Assembly (NCBI GenBank): GCA_902598655.1
Contig: CACKCQ010000004.1
Coordinates: 24,751-88,750, forward strand
DNA from: an uncultured Pelagibacteraceae bacterium
GTDB taxonomy: Bacteria > Pseudomonadota > Alphaproteobacteria > Pelagibacterales > Pelagibacteraceae
Direction of reading: 5' to 3'
Length of the DNA stretch: 64,000 bases
The position numbers and the translations under genes are program-made. The notes under the pieces are model-generated. The model ran no database searches and was not told the DNA's origin. It saw only the letters and a program-made list of their open reading frames with translations. Of the stretch, positions 1 through 7,807 are shown piece by piece. Within the stretch, counting starts at the first letter, position 1. Every line of letters starts with the position of its first letter.

Positions 1-746
1 TTGTTGATGGTTATGCAGAAAAATTAAATATTAATAAATTTGATTTAGCAATTGATTGGGGTTTTTTATATTTTTTAACAAAACCCATATTTTTGATATC
101 CGATTATTTTTTTAAATTAACTGGAAACTATGGAATTGCAATTATACTAATTACCGCTTGTATAAGAATATTGTTTTTTCCTCTCGCTAACTACTCGTTT
201 AGATCAATGGCAAAAATGAAAGTTCTTCAACCTGAAATGGTAAGGCTTAAAGAACTTCATAAGGAAGACAAAATGAAGTTACAGCAAGAAATGATGGCTC
301 TTTACAAAAGAGAGAAGGTGAATCCTGTAAGTGGATGTTTGCCTATTTTAATTCAAATACCATTCTTTTTTGCAATTTATAAAATGTTATTTGTTACAAT
401 TGAAATGAGACATCAGCCTTTTTTTGGTTGGATACATGATCTAAGTGAAAGAGATCCAACGAGTTTATTTAATCTATTTGGTTTGTTACCATATGACGTG
501 CCGTCATTTTTAATTATCGGAGCTTGGCCGGTAGCAATGGGTGTAACAATGTGGATGCAACAAAAACTTAATCCAACACCACCAGATCCAATTCAGCAAA
601 AAATATTTATGTTTTTTCCTGTATTCTTAACAGTGATACTAGCACCTTTTCCATCAGGATTAGTTATATATTGGACAATTAATAATGTGCTTACAATGGC
701 ACAACAATATGTAATTATGAAGAGAACTTCAGTTAAAACAGTTTAA
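1..746 (+). CDS. yidC: YidC membrane protein insertase, 3' part (5' truncated by window edge)
   Basis: Inserts and folds inner-membrane proteins, alone or with SecYEG. The open frame (codons from base 3) runs in from the window edge, giving 247 C-terminal residues; the in-frame TTG at 93 is internal, not a start, because conserved YidC sequence ([13 protein letters not shown]) lies before it. Visible are the conserved core helices: [19 protein letters not shown], the cytoplasmic helical hairpin ([11 protein letters not shown] through [14 protein letters not shown]), the [12 protein letters not shown] segment, and the final [13 protein letters not shown] helix. The large periplasmic P1 domain must lie upstream. 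The stop is followed after 3 nt by argB, so the two are probably co-transcribed. Confidence 0.96.
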   Translation, partial: VDGYAEKLNINKFDLAIDWGFLYFLTKPIFLISDYFFKLTGNYGIAIILITACIRILFFPLANYSFRSMAKMKVLQPEMVRLKELHKEDKMKLQQEMMALYKREKVNPVSGCLPILIQIPFFFAIYKMLFVTIEMRHQPFFGWIHDLSERDPTSLFNLFGLLPYDVPSFLIIGAWPVAMGVTMWMQQKLNPTPPDPIQQKIFMFFPVFLTVILAPFPSGLVIYWTINNVLTMAQQYVIMKRTSVKTV

Positions 747-749
747 TTA

Positions 750-1598
750 ATGGAATTAGATAAGATTATTCCAGCAGATGGACCGAATATCAATGAGGTT
801 GAAAAATATATAAACAAATATCAGTCTGAGGTAATAGTAATTAAATGTGGTGGATCTGTTTTATTAGATAAAAAACTATTTAATCAATTCATAGAAGATA
901 TTTCAGTAATAAACAAAATCGGTTTATCAGCAATAGTCGTTCATGGTGGAGGTAAAAATATTAAAAAAAAATTAGATGAAAATAATATTGAAACAAGATT
1001 TATCAAAGGACTTAGGGTTTCAGACGAAAAAACAATAAGATATATAGAAGAGGCTTTACTAGAGCTTAATTTAGAGATTTTAAATGAATTAAAATCCAAA
1101 AACACTAATGTTTGTTCAATATCACCTAAAGAAAATAATGTAATTAATATTACTCCTGAAAGTAAAGAATTGGGGTATGTCGGGACACCAAAAAAAATTA
1201 ACAAAGAGAAAATATTAAATTTTATTAATAATAAACAAATTCCAATTGTTGTCCCTTTAGGATTGGGTGATGATGGCAGAATTTATAATATTAATGCAGA
1301 TGTTGCCGCAGGTTCAATTGCAAAAGAGATCAATGCTAGAAGACTTCTTTTGATGACAGATGTTGAGGGGGTTCTTGATGAAAATCAAAAACTTATATCT
1401 GAAATTAATCTCAGTAAAGCCAATGAAATGTTAAAAAATAATATTATTTCTGGAGGAATGATACCAAAAATAAACACTTGTTTAGATGCAATATCTAATG
1501 GTGTTAGAGGTGTTGTTATTGTTGATGGAAGAAAACCGCATTCAATACTATTTGAGTTATTTTCTGATAAGGGCGCAGGAACATTAATAAGAAAATGA
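750..1598 (+). CDS. argB: Acetylglutamate kinase
   Basis: Phosphorylates N-acetylglutamate in arginine synthesis. The 282-residue protein has the amino-acid-kinase fold signatures KCGGS (32-35 onward), HGGGKNI (65-71), the substrate-loop Arg in KGLRV (86-90), the NINADVAAGSIA stretch, and the LLLMTDVEGV and SGGMIPK motifs near the ATP site. It starts at ATG 750, 3 nt after yidC, and its TGA overlaps the next ATG (ATGA). In many alphaproteobacteria the GTPase gene engB lies between yidC and argB; here it is absent. argH lies about 58 kb away in this window, so the arginine genes are scattered. Confidence 0.96.
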   Translation: MELDKIIPADGPNINEVEKYINKYQSEVIVIKCGGSVLLDKKLFNQFIEDISVINKIGLSAIVVHGGGKNIKKKLDENNIETRFIKGLRVSDEKTIRYIEEALLELNLEILNELKSKNTNVCSISPKENNVINITPESKELGYVGTPKKINKEKILNFINNKQIPIVVPLGLGDDGRIYNINADVAAGSIAKEINARRLLLMTDVEGVLDENQKLISEINLSKANEMLKNNIISGGMIPKINTCLDAISNGVRGVVIVDGRKPHSILFELFSDKGAGTLIRK

Positions 1599-2266
1599 AT
1601 AATCTAAAAAATATAAAGAATATTTTGTTCGACTGTGATGGTGTTTTATATAATGATTTAGAAGCAGTTTTTGGTCAAGTTAGTAAGAGAATGACAAAAT
1701 ATATTTCGAATAAACTTAACTTAGACCTTACAAAAGCCAAAGAATTACAAAGAGATTATTTTCATAAATACAACACAAGTTTAAATGGATTGATGATACA
1801 TCATAATATACCGCCAGAAGAATTCTTGGAGTATGTTCATGATATTGATCTTTCATTTATGGAAAAAGATCTTGTTTTAAGAAATGAGCTTGAAAAGATA
1901 AATTTAAATAAATTCGTATTCACAAACGGAAGTAGAGCACACGTAAAAAATATAGTTAAAACCCTTGGTATAGAAGACCAATTTAAAGATATATTTGATA
2001 TCGTAGACGCAAAATATCACCCAAAGCCTGAAGCCAAAGCTTTTGATCTTATGATTGATAAATTTAAGATTAATCCAAAAGAGACTCTCTATATTGAGGA
2101 TATAGCTAAAAATTTATCAATAGGTAAAGAGCGGGGGACTATAACAGCTTGGCTTATCAATAATGAATACTGGGGTAAAAAAGAGTCTGATAAGGATTAC
2201 ATCGACTATAAAATCGAAAATCTCTCTTTATTTTTAAAAGAAATAAGGTTATTAAAAAACTCATAA
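1595..2266 (+). CDS. HAD-superfamily hydrolase, pyrimidine 5'-nucleotidase-like
   Basis: A haloacid-dehalogenase phosphatase of the YjjG/SDT1-like pyrimidine 5'-nucleotidase group, probably dephosphorylating nucleotides or small phosphometabolites. In its 223 residues motif I is FDCDGVLYND (nucleophile D13, acid D15), motif II is FTNGS, motif III is the Lys of HPKPEAKAF, and motif IV is YIEDIAKNL. The alpha-helical cap lies between motifs I and II. It overlaps argB by 4 nt and sits 3 nt before dapD, a linkage common in alphaproteobacteria (argB-HAD-dapD-dapE). The exact substrate cannot be read from the sequence. Confidence 0.88.
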   Translation: MNNLKNIKNILFDCDGVLYNDLEAVFGQVSKRMTKYISNKLNLDLTKAKELQRDYFHKYNTSLNGLMIHHNIPPEEFLEYVHDIDLSFMEKDLVLRNELEKINLNKFVFTNGSRAHVKNIVKTLGIEDQFKDIFDIVDAKYHPKPEAKAFDLMIDKFKINPKETLYIEDIAKNLSIGKERGTITAWLINNEYWGKKESDKDYIDYKIENLSLFLKEIRLLKNS

Positions 2267-2269
2267 ATT

Positions 2270-3097
2270 ATGAGTATTGAAAAAATTATAAATGAAGCTT
2301 GGGAAAATAAAGACCAAGTAAACCAAAATTCAGATAAATCTTTAAAGGATGCTGTTAATCAAATTATTAATGATCTAGACAGTGGAAAAGCAAGAGTAGC
2401 TGAAAAGATCAATGGTGAATGGGTTACTCATCAACATCTAAAAAAAGCTATCATGTTAAGTTTTCGAATGCATGGAATGGATATCATGGCGGGACCATAT
2501 TCAACATGGAGAGATAAGAGTCACTTATTAAAAGGTAAAACTGCTGGCTGGACGAATGAAGATTTTGAAAAAGCTGGGTTCAGAATGGTCCCCAACACAG
2601 CAGCAAGACGTGGTTCCTTTGTTGCAAAAAATGCTGTTCTTATGCCATGTTATGTAAATATTGGAGCGTACATAGACGAAGGTACTATGATGGATACATT
2701 CAGTCGTGCAGGAAGTTGTTGTCAGATTGGAAAAAATTGTCATATCTCGGCTGGAACTGGAGTTGGTGGAGTATTAGAACCAGCCCAAGCATTACCAACA
2801 ATTATTGAAGATAATGTTTTCTTAGGTGCAATGTCAGAAGTAGTAGAAGGTGTAATAGTTGGAGAAGGCTCTGTTTTAAGTATGGGAATGTATATTGGGC
2901 AATCAACAAAAATTGTTAATAGAAAAACTGGTGAAATAACTTATGGAAAAATTCCACCTTACTCAGTAGTAGTTCCAGGATCTTTGCCGGATAAAAACAA
3001 TCCACAAGCACCATCTTTATATTGTGCAGTAATAATTAAACAAGTTGATGAAAAAACTAGATCAAAGACATCTGTTAATGATCTTTTAAGAGAATAA
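2270..3097 (+). CDS. dapD: Tetrahydrodipicolinate N-succinyltransferase
   Basis: Succinylates tetrahydrodipicolinate in the succinylase branch of the DAP/lysine pathway, feeding peptidoglycan and lysine. It is 275 residues, the normal length. An N-terminal helical domain is followed by a left-handed beta-helix with imperfect hexapeptide repeats (for example AKNAVLMPCYVNIGAYIDEGTMMDTFSRAGSC cut across repeats, then GKNCHISAGTGVGGVLEP) and a C-terminal segment with SVVVPGSLP. It lies directly upstream of dapE with a 4-nt gap, so two consecutive pathway steps are co-expressed. Confidence 0.97.
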   Translation: MSIEKIINEAWENKDQVNQNSDKSLKDAVNQIINDLDSGKARVAEKINGEWVTHQHLKKAIMLSFRMHGMDIMAGPYSTWRDKSHLLKGKTAGWTNEDFEKAGFRMVPNTAARRGSFVAKNAVLMPCYVNIGAYIDEGTMMDTFSRAGSCCQIGKNCHISAGTGVGGVLEPAQALPTIIEDNVFLGAMSEVVEGVIVGEGSVLSMGMYIGQSTKIVNRKTGEITYGKIPPYSVVVPGSLPDKNNPQAPSLYCAVIIKQVDEKTRSKTSVNDLLRE

Positions 3098-3101
3098 ACT
3101 A

Positions 3102-4244
3102 ATGAAAACTTATAATGAACTAAAGTTAGCTCAAGAGCTAATAAAATTTCAAACTATTAAAACTGAAGATAAAGGGATTATGAAGTTTCTTTCAAAGAAA
3201 CTTTCCTCATTAGGTTTTAAATGTCAGATAATAAAATCAAAAGGCACAGGTGCTAAACCTGCATTAAATTTATATGCAAAATTTGGTAAATCAAAACCTA
3301 ACATTAATTATTTGGGTCACACAGATGTTGTTGCTAACCTTAATAATTGGGAGTTTCCGCCATTTAAAGCATTAGTAAAAAAAGGATATTTATATGGCAG
3401 AGGATCTCAAGACATGAAGGGTAGTGTAGCGTGTTGGATAAGTGCTGTAAGTGATTTTATTAAAAATAAAAAATTTAAAGGTTCTATATCAATAATAATT
3501 ACAGCTGATGAAGAAACTACAGGCCATGGTTGTCCAGCAGTTATGAAATATTTAAAGAAAAAAAAAGAAAAAATTGACTTTTCAATAGTAGGCGAACCGT
3601 CTTCAAATAAATCAGTTGGGGATGAAATCAGGATTGGAAGAAGAGGTTCTATGAATGCAACAGTAACAGTGTACGGAAAAAGTGGACACTCTGCATTTTA
3701 TGGGACATATATAAATCCATGTACTGCTCTTGCTAAAATAATATCTAAACTGAAAAGTGTTCCGCTAGACAAAGGAACAAAGTATATGCCACCATCTAAT
3801 TTGGAATTTACAAAAATGAATGTGGATAATATATCTGAAAATGTAGTCCCGCAGTCTGCAAGTGCTAAATTTAATGTTAGATTTAATTCAACTTATAAAT
3901 CGTCATCATTGAAAAAAAAACTTAATAAAATTATTAATTCAATTGCAAAAAAAGAAAATTGTAAAACCAAAATAGATTATAAAGTAAGTGGGGAAGCATT
4001 TTACACAGAGCCAAATAAAGAAATTTATATGGTAAAAAAAGTTGTAAAAAAAGTTACAGGGAACAATGCAAAATTAAATTGTAGAGGTGGCACAAGTGAC
4101 AGCAGATTTTTAGGTTCAATACCACGTCTTGAGCTTGGGTTAAGAAATAATACTATTCATATGGTTAATGAAAGAACATTGATCTCAGATTTAAAAAAGT
4201 TAACTAAGATTTATAAGAACATTTTACATAATTATTTCGCTTGA
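3102..4244 (+). CDS. dapE: Succinyl-diaminopimelate desuccinylase
   Basis: M20-family di-zinc amidohydrolase that removes succinate from N-succinyl-LL-DAP, working with dapD and, downstream, lysA. It is 380 residues. Metal ligands and catalytic residues are visible: LGHTDVV (H73, D75), GRGSQDMKG (D104), DEETTGHG (catalytic E137, metal E138), VGEPSS (E165), and a C-terminal His in the NNTIHMVNE stretch. Dimerisation-domain features (GRRGSMNATVTVYGKSGHSAF) follow. The TGA stop overlaps the TTG start of the next gene by 4 nt (TTGA). Confidence 0.96.
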   Translation: MKTYNELKLAQELIKFQTIKTEDKGIMKFLSKKLSSLGFKCQIIKSKGTGAKPALNLYAKFGKSKPNINYLGHTDVVANLNNWEFPPFKALVKKGYLYGRGSQDMKGSVACWISAVSDFIKNKKFKGSISIIITADEETTGHGCPAVMKYLKKKKEKIDFSIVGEPSSNKSVGDEIRIGRRGSMNATVTVYGKSGHSAFYGTYINPCTALAKIISKLKSVPLDKGTKYMPPSNLEFTKMNVDNISENVVPQSASAKFNVRFNSTYKSSSLKKKLNKIINSIAKKENCKTKIDYKVSGEAFYTEPNKEIYMVKKVVKKVTGNNAKLNCRGGTSDSRFLGSIPRLELGLRNNTIHMVNERTLISDLKKLTKIYKNILHNYFA

Positions 4245-5170
4245 AAACTGCAATTATAACATCTGAAACTTCAGAAAAACATATAACAGGCGATGGTCAT
4301 CCAGAGCAACCGAAGAGAGTAGTTTCAATAATTGATACTTTAAAAAAAAATAAAGAATTGCTTTGGGATAAGCCAGATGTTGTTCCTAATGATATTCTTA
4401 ATATGACACATTCTGAAGATTATATTAATAATTTAAAAGACTCATTTCCTAAAAGTGGCTTAAATTTTTTAGATGGTGATACTGTTGTATCTCCTGGAAG
4501 TAAGGATGCAGTATTTCAAGCTGCAGGATCAGCTATAAGTGCAATAGATGGAATTGAGAATAAAAAATATAAAAATGCATTTTGTGTAGTACGACCACCA
4601 GGACACCATGCTGAAAAAAACAAATCAATGGGCTTTTGCTGTATTTCTAATGCAGGTGTTGCAGTTAATTATTTAATAAAAAAATATAATTATAAAAGAA
4701 TTGCATGTGTAGATTTTGATGTTCATTGGGGAAATGGAAATTATGATGTAATGTATGACAACAAAAATTCACTTTATATATCAACACATCAATATCCATT
4801 TTATCCAGGTGGTGGCTCAGAAAAATACAAGGGAAAGTATAATAATTCTCTTAATATACCTCTTCCCGCTGGCACAAATTCTGAAGAGTATTTTAATGCT
4901 TATGATAGAGTTTTAGATAGGTTAATTGCATATAAGCCTGATTACCTAATCTTTTCTGCTGGCTTTGATGCTCACATGAACGATCCATTAGCTCAATTTG
5001 AACTTTCATCCAAAGATTTTTATGAAATAACAAGAAGAACACTAAAAGCCACTAATAAGTTTACAAATGGAAAAGTGGTATCTTTATTAGAAGGTGGATA
5101 CGACCTGAAAGCACTTGCTGAAAGCGCTAATTATCATGTAAATGCATTAATCGAGTCGAAAAATAAATAA
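4241..5170 (+). CDS. Histone-deacetylase-family (AcuC/HDAC-like) zinc amidohydrolase
   Basis: Arginase/deacetylase-fold enzyme expected to remove acetyl groups from protein lysines, polyamines or small acetyl-amides. In 309 residues the active-site set is complete: RPPGHHA (H122, H123), DFDVHWGNG (zinc D160, H162), SAGFDAH (zinc D243) and LEGGYDL (284-289, with Tyr). It starts at TTG 4241 inside the dapE stop; the protein then begins MKTAIITSET, matching the family's N-terminal strand. Its TAA overlaps the ATG of the SET gene by one base, indicating translational coupling. Bacterial members include acetylpolyamine amidohydrolases, so the substrate is open. Confidence 0.9.
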   Translation: MKTAIITSETSEKHITGDGHPEQPKRVVSIIDTLKKNKELLWDKPDVVPNDILNMTHSEDYINNLKDSFPKSGLNFLDGDTVVSPGSKDAVFQAAGSAISAIDGIENKKYKNAFCVVRPPGHHAEKNKSMGFCCISNAGVAVNYLIKKYNYKRIACVDFDVHWGNGNYDVMYDNKNSLYISTHQYPFYPGGGSEKYKGKYNNSLNIPLPAGTNSEEYFNAYDRVLDRLIAYKPDYLIFSAGFDAHMNDPLAQFELSSKDFYEITRRTLKATNKFTNGKVVSLLEGGYDLKALAESANYHVNALIESKNK

Positions 5171-5634
5171 TGATGAAACTATATAAACAAAAATCATCAA
5201 ATATCGATAACAGGGGACTGTTTGCATCTAAAAATATAAAAAAAGGAACTAAGATTATTTACTACACAGGCAAAATAATTACAAAAAAACAAACCGAAAA
5301 TAATCCAAAATTTGATAATGATAAAGCGATTTATCTTTTTAACTTAAATAATAGATATGATTTAGACGGTGATTTTGCTTACAATACTGCAAGACTTATT
5401 AATCACTCTTGTGATCCAAACTGCGAAGTTGAAGGCAAAGGTTTAAAATTATGGATTAGTTCTATTAAAGATATAAATAAAAATGAGGAACTAACTTATG
5501 ATTATGGGTTTAGTTTTGATGAAAACTATAAGGATTTTCCTTGTAAGTGTGGCTCCAAAAATTGTTGCGGTTATATAGTCAGAGAAGGATCAAGATGGAG
5601 AATAAAAAAGAAAAAAAAGAAATCTAATAAATAA
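5170..5634 (+). CDS. SET-domain protein-lysine methyltransferase with post-SET cysteines
   Basis: A compact 154-residue SET enzyme, expected to methylate lysine side chains of proteins with S-adenosylmethionine. The N-terminal SET strand contains NRGLFASKNIKKGT (14-27). The pseudoknot motifs are RLINHSCDPNCE (75-86) and EELTYDYGF (106-114). A post-SET zinc motif CKCGSKNCCGY (125-135) together with C81 could bind one Zn, as in eukaryote-like SET proteins. There is no pre-SET domain. The C-terminus is a basic tail (RRIKKKKKKSNK-like). It is translationally coupled to the upstream deacetylase and overlaps the convergent truA gene by 11 nt. ATGATG gives two possible starts. Confidence 0.88.
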   Translation: MMKLYKQKSSNIDNRGLFASKNIKKGTKIIYYTGKIITKKQTENNPKFDNDKAIYLFNLNNRYDLDGDFAYNTARLINHSCDPNCEVEGKGLKLWISSIKDINKNEELTYDYGFSFDENYKDFPCKCGSKNCCGYIVREGSRWRIKKKKKKSNK

Positions 5635-6364
5635 TTTTCTCAAGATATAAGCCATGTGCTGGAGCAATAGGAGCACAATTTTTTCTAGATTTTGATTTAA
5701 ATACACTGGTAAATTTTTTTAAGTTCCATTTATTTTCACCAAGGTATTTGAGTGAACCAACCATGGATCTAACTTGACTCTTAAGAAATGATTTTGACAC
5801 AAATTTAATTTTTATAACATTTTTAACTTTGGTTATTTTTACCTTCTTCATGGTTTTTACTGGACTTTTTGCTGCACAATTAGATGCTCTAAACGTTGAA
5901 AAATCATGAGTTCCAATTAATTTTTTTGCTCCCTTTTTCATCAATTCAACATCAATTTTTTTTTTAATATGCCACTCTCTGTTAAAATTAATAACAGAAG
6001 GAGAGGCATCATTTCTTATTAAATATATATACATTCTTTCTTTTGCAGAATATCTTGAATGAAAAAGTTTATTTTTTTTCTTTATTTTCAAAATAGATAT
6101 TTTTTTTTTATTTAAAAAGAAGTTTAGTGAATTTATTAGTTTATCTTTTTGAACAATTTTATTTTTAGTATCAAAGTGTGCTGATTGCTCTTTGGCATGA
6201 ACTCCTGTATCTGTTCGTCCAGACCCATAAATTTTTATTTTTTCTTTTAATAGTTTGGATAAGATAATCTCAATATTTTCCTGGATTGACTTACCTTTTT
6301 TTTGAATTTGCCAACCATTGTATAAAGTGCCTTCGTATTCTATTAGAATCTGATATCTATTCAC
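5624..6364 (-). CDS. truA: tRNA pseudouridine(38-40) synthase
   Basis: Converts U38-U40 in the anticodon stem of tRNAs to pseudouridine. It is 246 residues, with the catalytic-Asp motif GRTDTGVHA (D52), YEGTLYNGWQIQ near the N-terminus, and the C-terminal RSMVGSL and AHGLYL motifs typical of TruA. It is lysine-rich because of the AT bias. It is the last gene of a minus-strand run fmt-truA, whose reading frames overlap by 8 nt, and its 3' end overlaps the convergent SET gene. Confidence 0.96.
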   Translation of the reverse strand: MNRYQILIEYEGTLYNGWQIQKKGKSIQENIEIILSKLLKEKIKIYGSGRTDTGVHAKEQSAHFDTKNKIVQKDKLINSLNFFLNKKKISILKIKKKNKLFHSRYSAKERMYIYLIRNDASPSVINFNREWHIKKKIDVELMKKGAKKLIGTHDFSTFRASNCAAKSPVKTMKKVKITKVKNVIKIKFVSKSFLKSQVRSMVGSLKYLGENKWNLKKFTSVFKSKSRKNCAPIAPAHGLYLEKIIY

Positions 6365-7271
6365 TTGTAATTATTGTTCCTTTTCTAACCTTATTCCCTA
6401 ATAAAAATTCGTTAATTAATTGAGGATTCTTGCCCTCTTTTTGTATCTCAATAATATTTATTGAATTTTCACCACATGCTATTGTCATTTGTTCGTTGAT
6501 TACTTCACCGATTGTTGCTGACTGTTTGTTTATTTTGGCTTTTAATATTTTATATCTTTTGTTGTTAAGTTCAAACCATGCACCAGGTTTTGGATATAAT
6601 CCATTTATTTGAGCAATTATTTTACGAGCACTATTATTCCAATCTATCTTTCCCTCTATTTTTTGAATTTTCTTTGCGTATGTAGCTTTTGCATGATCTT
6701 GATCTTTAAATATTGCCTCACCGTCTAAAACTTTTTGCATATTTTCTAAAATTTTTTCTGTACTCAAATAAGATAATTTTTCTGATAAAATTTCTGCGTT
6801 ATCTTGTTCAAGAATATCTATTGAATATTTATTACATACTGGTCCAGCATCTAATTTTTCATCAATTTTCATAAATGATATACCAGTTTTTTTTTCATTG
6901 TTTAAAATCGATCTTTGGATTGGCGCTGCCCCTCTCCATTTTGGTAATAATGAAGCATGAATATTCAAAAAACCTTTTTTGCTTAAATCAAGAATTTTTT
7001 TTGAAATTAATTGTCCGTATGCAACAACAATTACAAGATCTAATTTTAATTCTTTAAGATATTCAAATTCCTCATCAATTTTTTTTGGAGTTTTAACTTC
7101 TAGATTAAGTTCCTCTGCACATATATGAATTGATGATTTCGTAAACTTTTGGCCTCTATTTGATTTACTTGGAGGCTGAGTAAATACACAGTTAATTTTA
7201 TATTTTTGGTTAATTTTTTTTAGTATAGGCACAGCAAACTGTGGTGTGCCCATGAATACAATATTTGACAT
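6357..7271 (-). CDS. fmt: Methionyl-tRNA formyltransferase
   Basis: Formylates initiator Met-tRNA using 10-formyl-THF. It is 304 residues. The N-terminal Rossmann-type domain opens with VFMGTPQFAVPIL. The catalytic set is N103, H105 and D141 in LNIHASLLPKWRGAAPIQ and MKIDEKLDAGPV. The C-terminal OB-like domain contains the LYPKPGAWFE motif. It begins directly after the def stop (0-nt gap) and overlaps truA. fmt and def are functional partners, since the formyl group added here is removed by deformylase. Confidence 0.97.
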   Translation of the reverse strand: MSNIVFMGTPQFAVPILKKINQKYKINCVFTQPPSKSNRGQKFTKSSIHICAEELNLEVKTPKKIDEEFEYLKELKLDLVIVVAYGQLISKKILDLSKKGFLNIHASLLPKWRGAAPIQRSILNNEKKTGISFMKIDEKLDAGPVCNKYSIDILEQDNAEILSEKLSYLSTEKILENMQKVLDGEAIFKDQDHAKATYAKKIQKIEGKIDWNNSARKIIAQINGLYPKPGAWFELNNKRYKILKAKINKQSATIGEVINEQMTIACGENSINIIEIQKEGKNPQLINEFLLGNKVRKGTIITSE

Positions 7272-7793
7272 TTAAACAATAACTCTATTAGAAGTTTTTT
7301 GTTTAGACAATTTTTTTATTATTAAATCTTTTTTTATTTTAGATAAATAATCAATTATTAGTTTTCCATCTAGATGATTTATTTCATGTTGTAAACATGT
7401 CGAGAGTAATCCATCGCATTCCATTTCTTTCTTATTACCATTTTCATCTATATAAGACACGGTACAAATTTCTGGTCTCTCTATCTCAATAAAGGTATTA
7501 GGTATTGATAAACAACCTTCCTCATACGTAGACATTTTTTCACTTAAAGTTTTTATTTGTGGATTAATGAAACATAAAGGTTTTTTTTCATTTTCATTTT
7601 TTGACACATCTAAAACAACTACTCTTTTAAGTATTCCAACTTGAACAGCTGCTAAACCTATACCATTGTGATAGTACATAGTTTCAAATAAATCTTTTAT
7701 GAGTTTTTTTTCATTAACATCAACTTTATTTAAAGGCTCAGATTTTTTTCTAAGAATATCATCAGGTACTGTGATTAGTTCTTTTACTGACAT
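7272..7793 (-). CDS. def: Peptide deformylase
   Basis: Metal-dependent hydrolase that removes the N-formyl group from nascent proteins. It is 173 residues with all three motifs: GIGLAAVQVG (44-53), EGCLS (92-96, metal ligand C94) and HEINH (136-140, metal ligands H136 and H140, catalytic E137). It lies 14 nt downstream of the unrecognised secreted-protein gene and abuts fmt. Confidence 0.97.
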   Translation of the reverse strand: MSVKELITVPDDILRKKSEPLNKVDVNEKKLIKDLFETMYYHNGIGLAAVQVGILKRVVVLDVSKNENEKKPLCFINPQIKTLSEKMSTYEEGCLSIPNTFIEIERPEICTVSYIDENGNKKEMECDGLLSTCLQHEINHLDGKLIIDYLSKIKKDLIIKKLSKQKTSNRVIV

Positions 7794-7807
7794 AGTTTAT
7801 TTATTGT

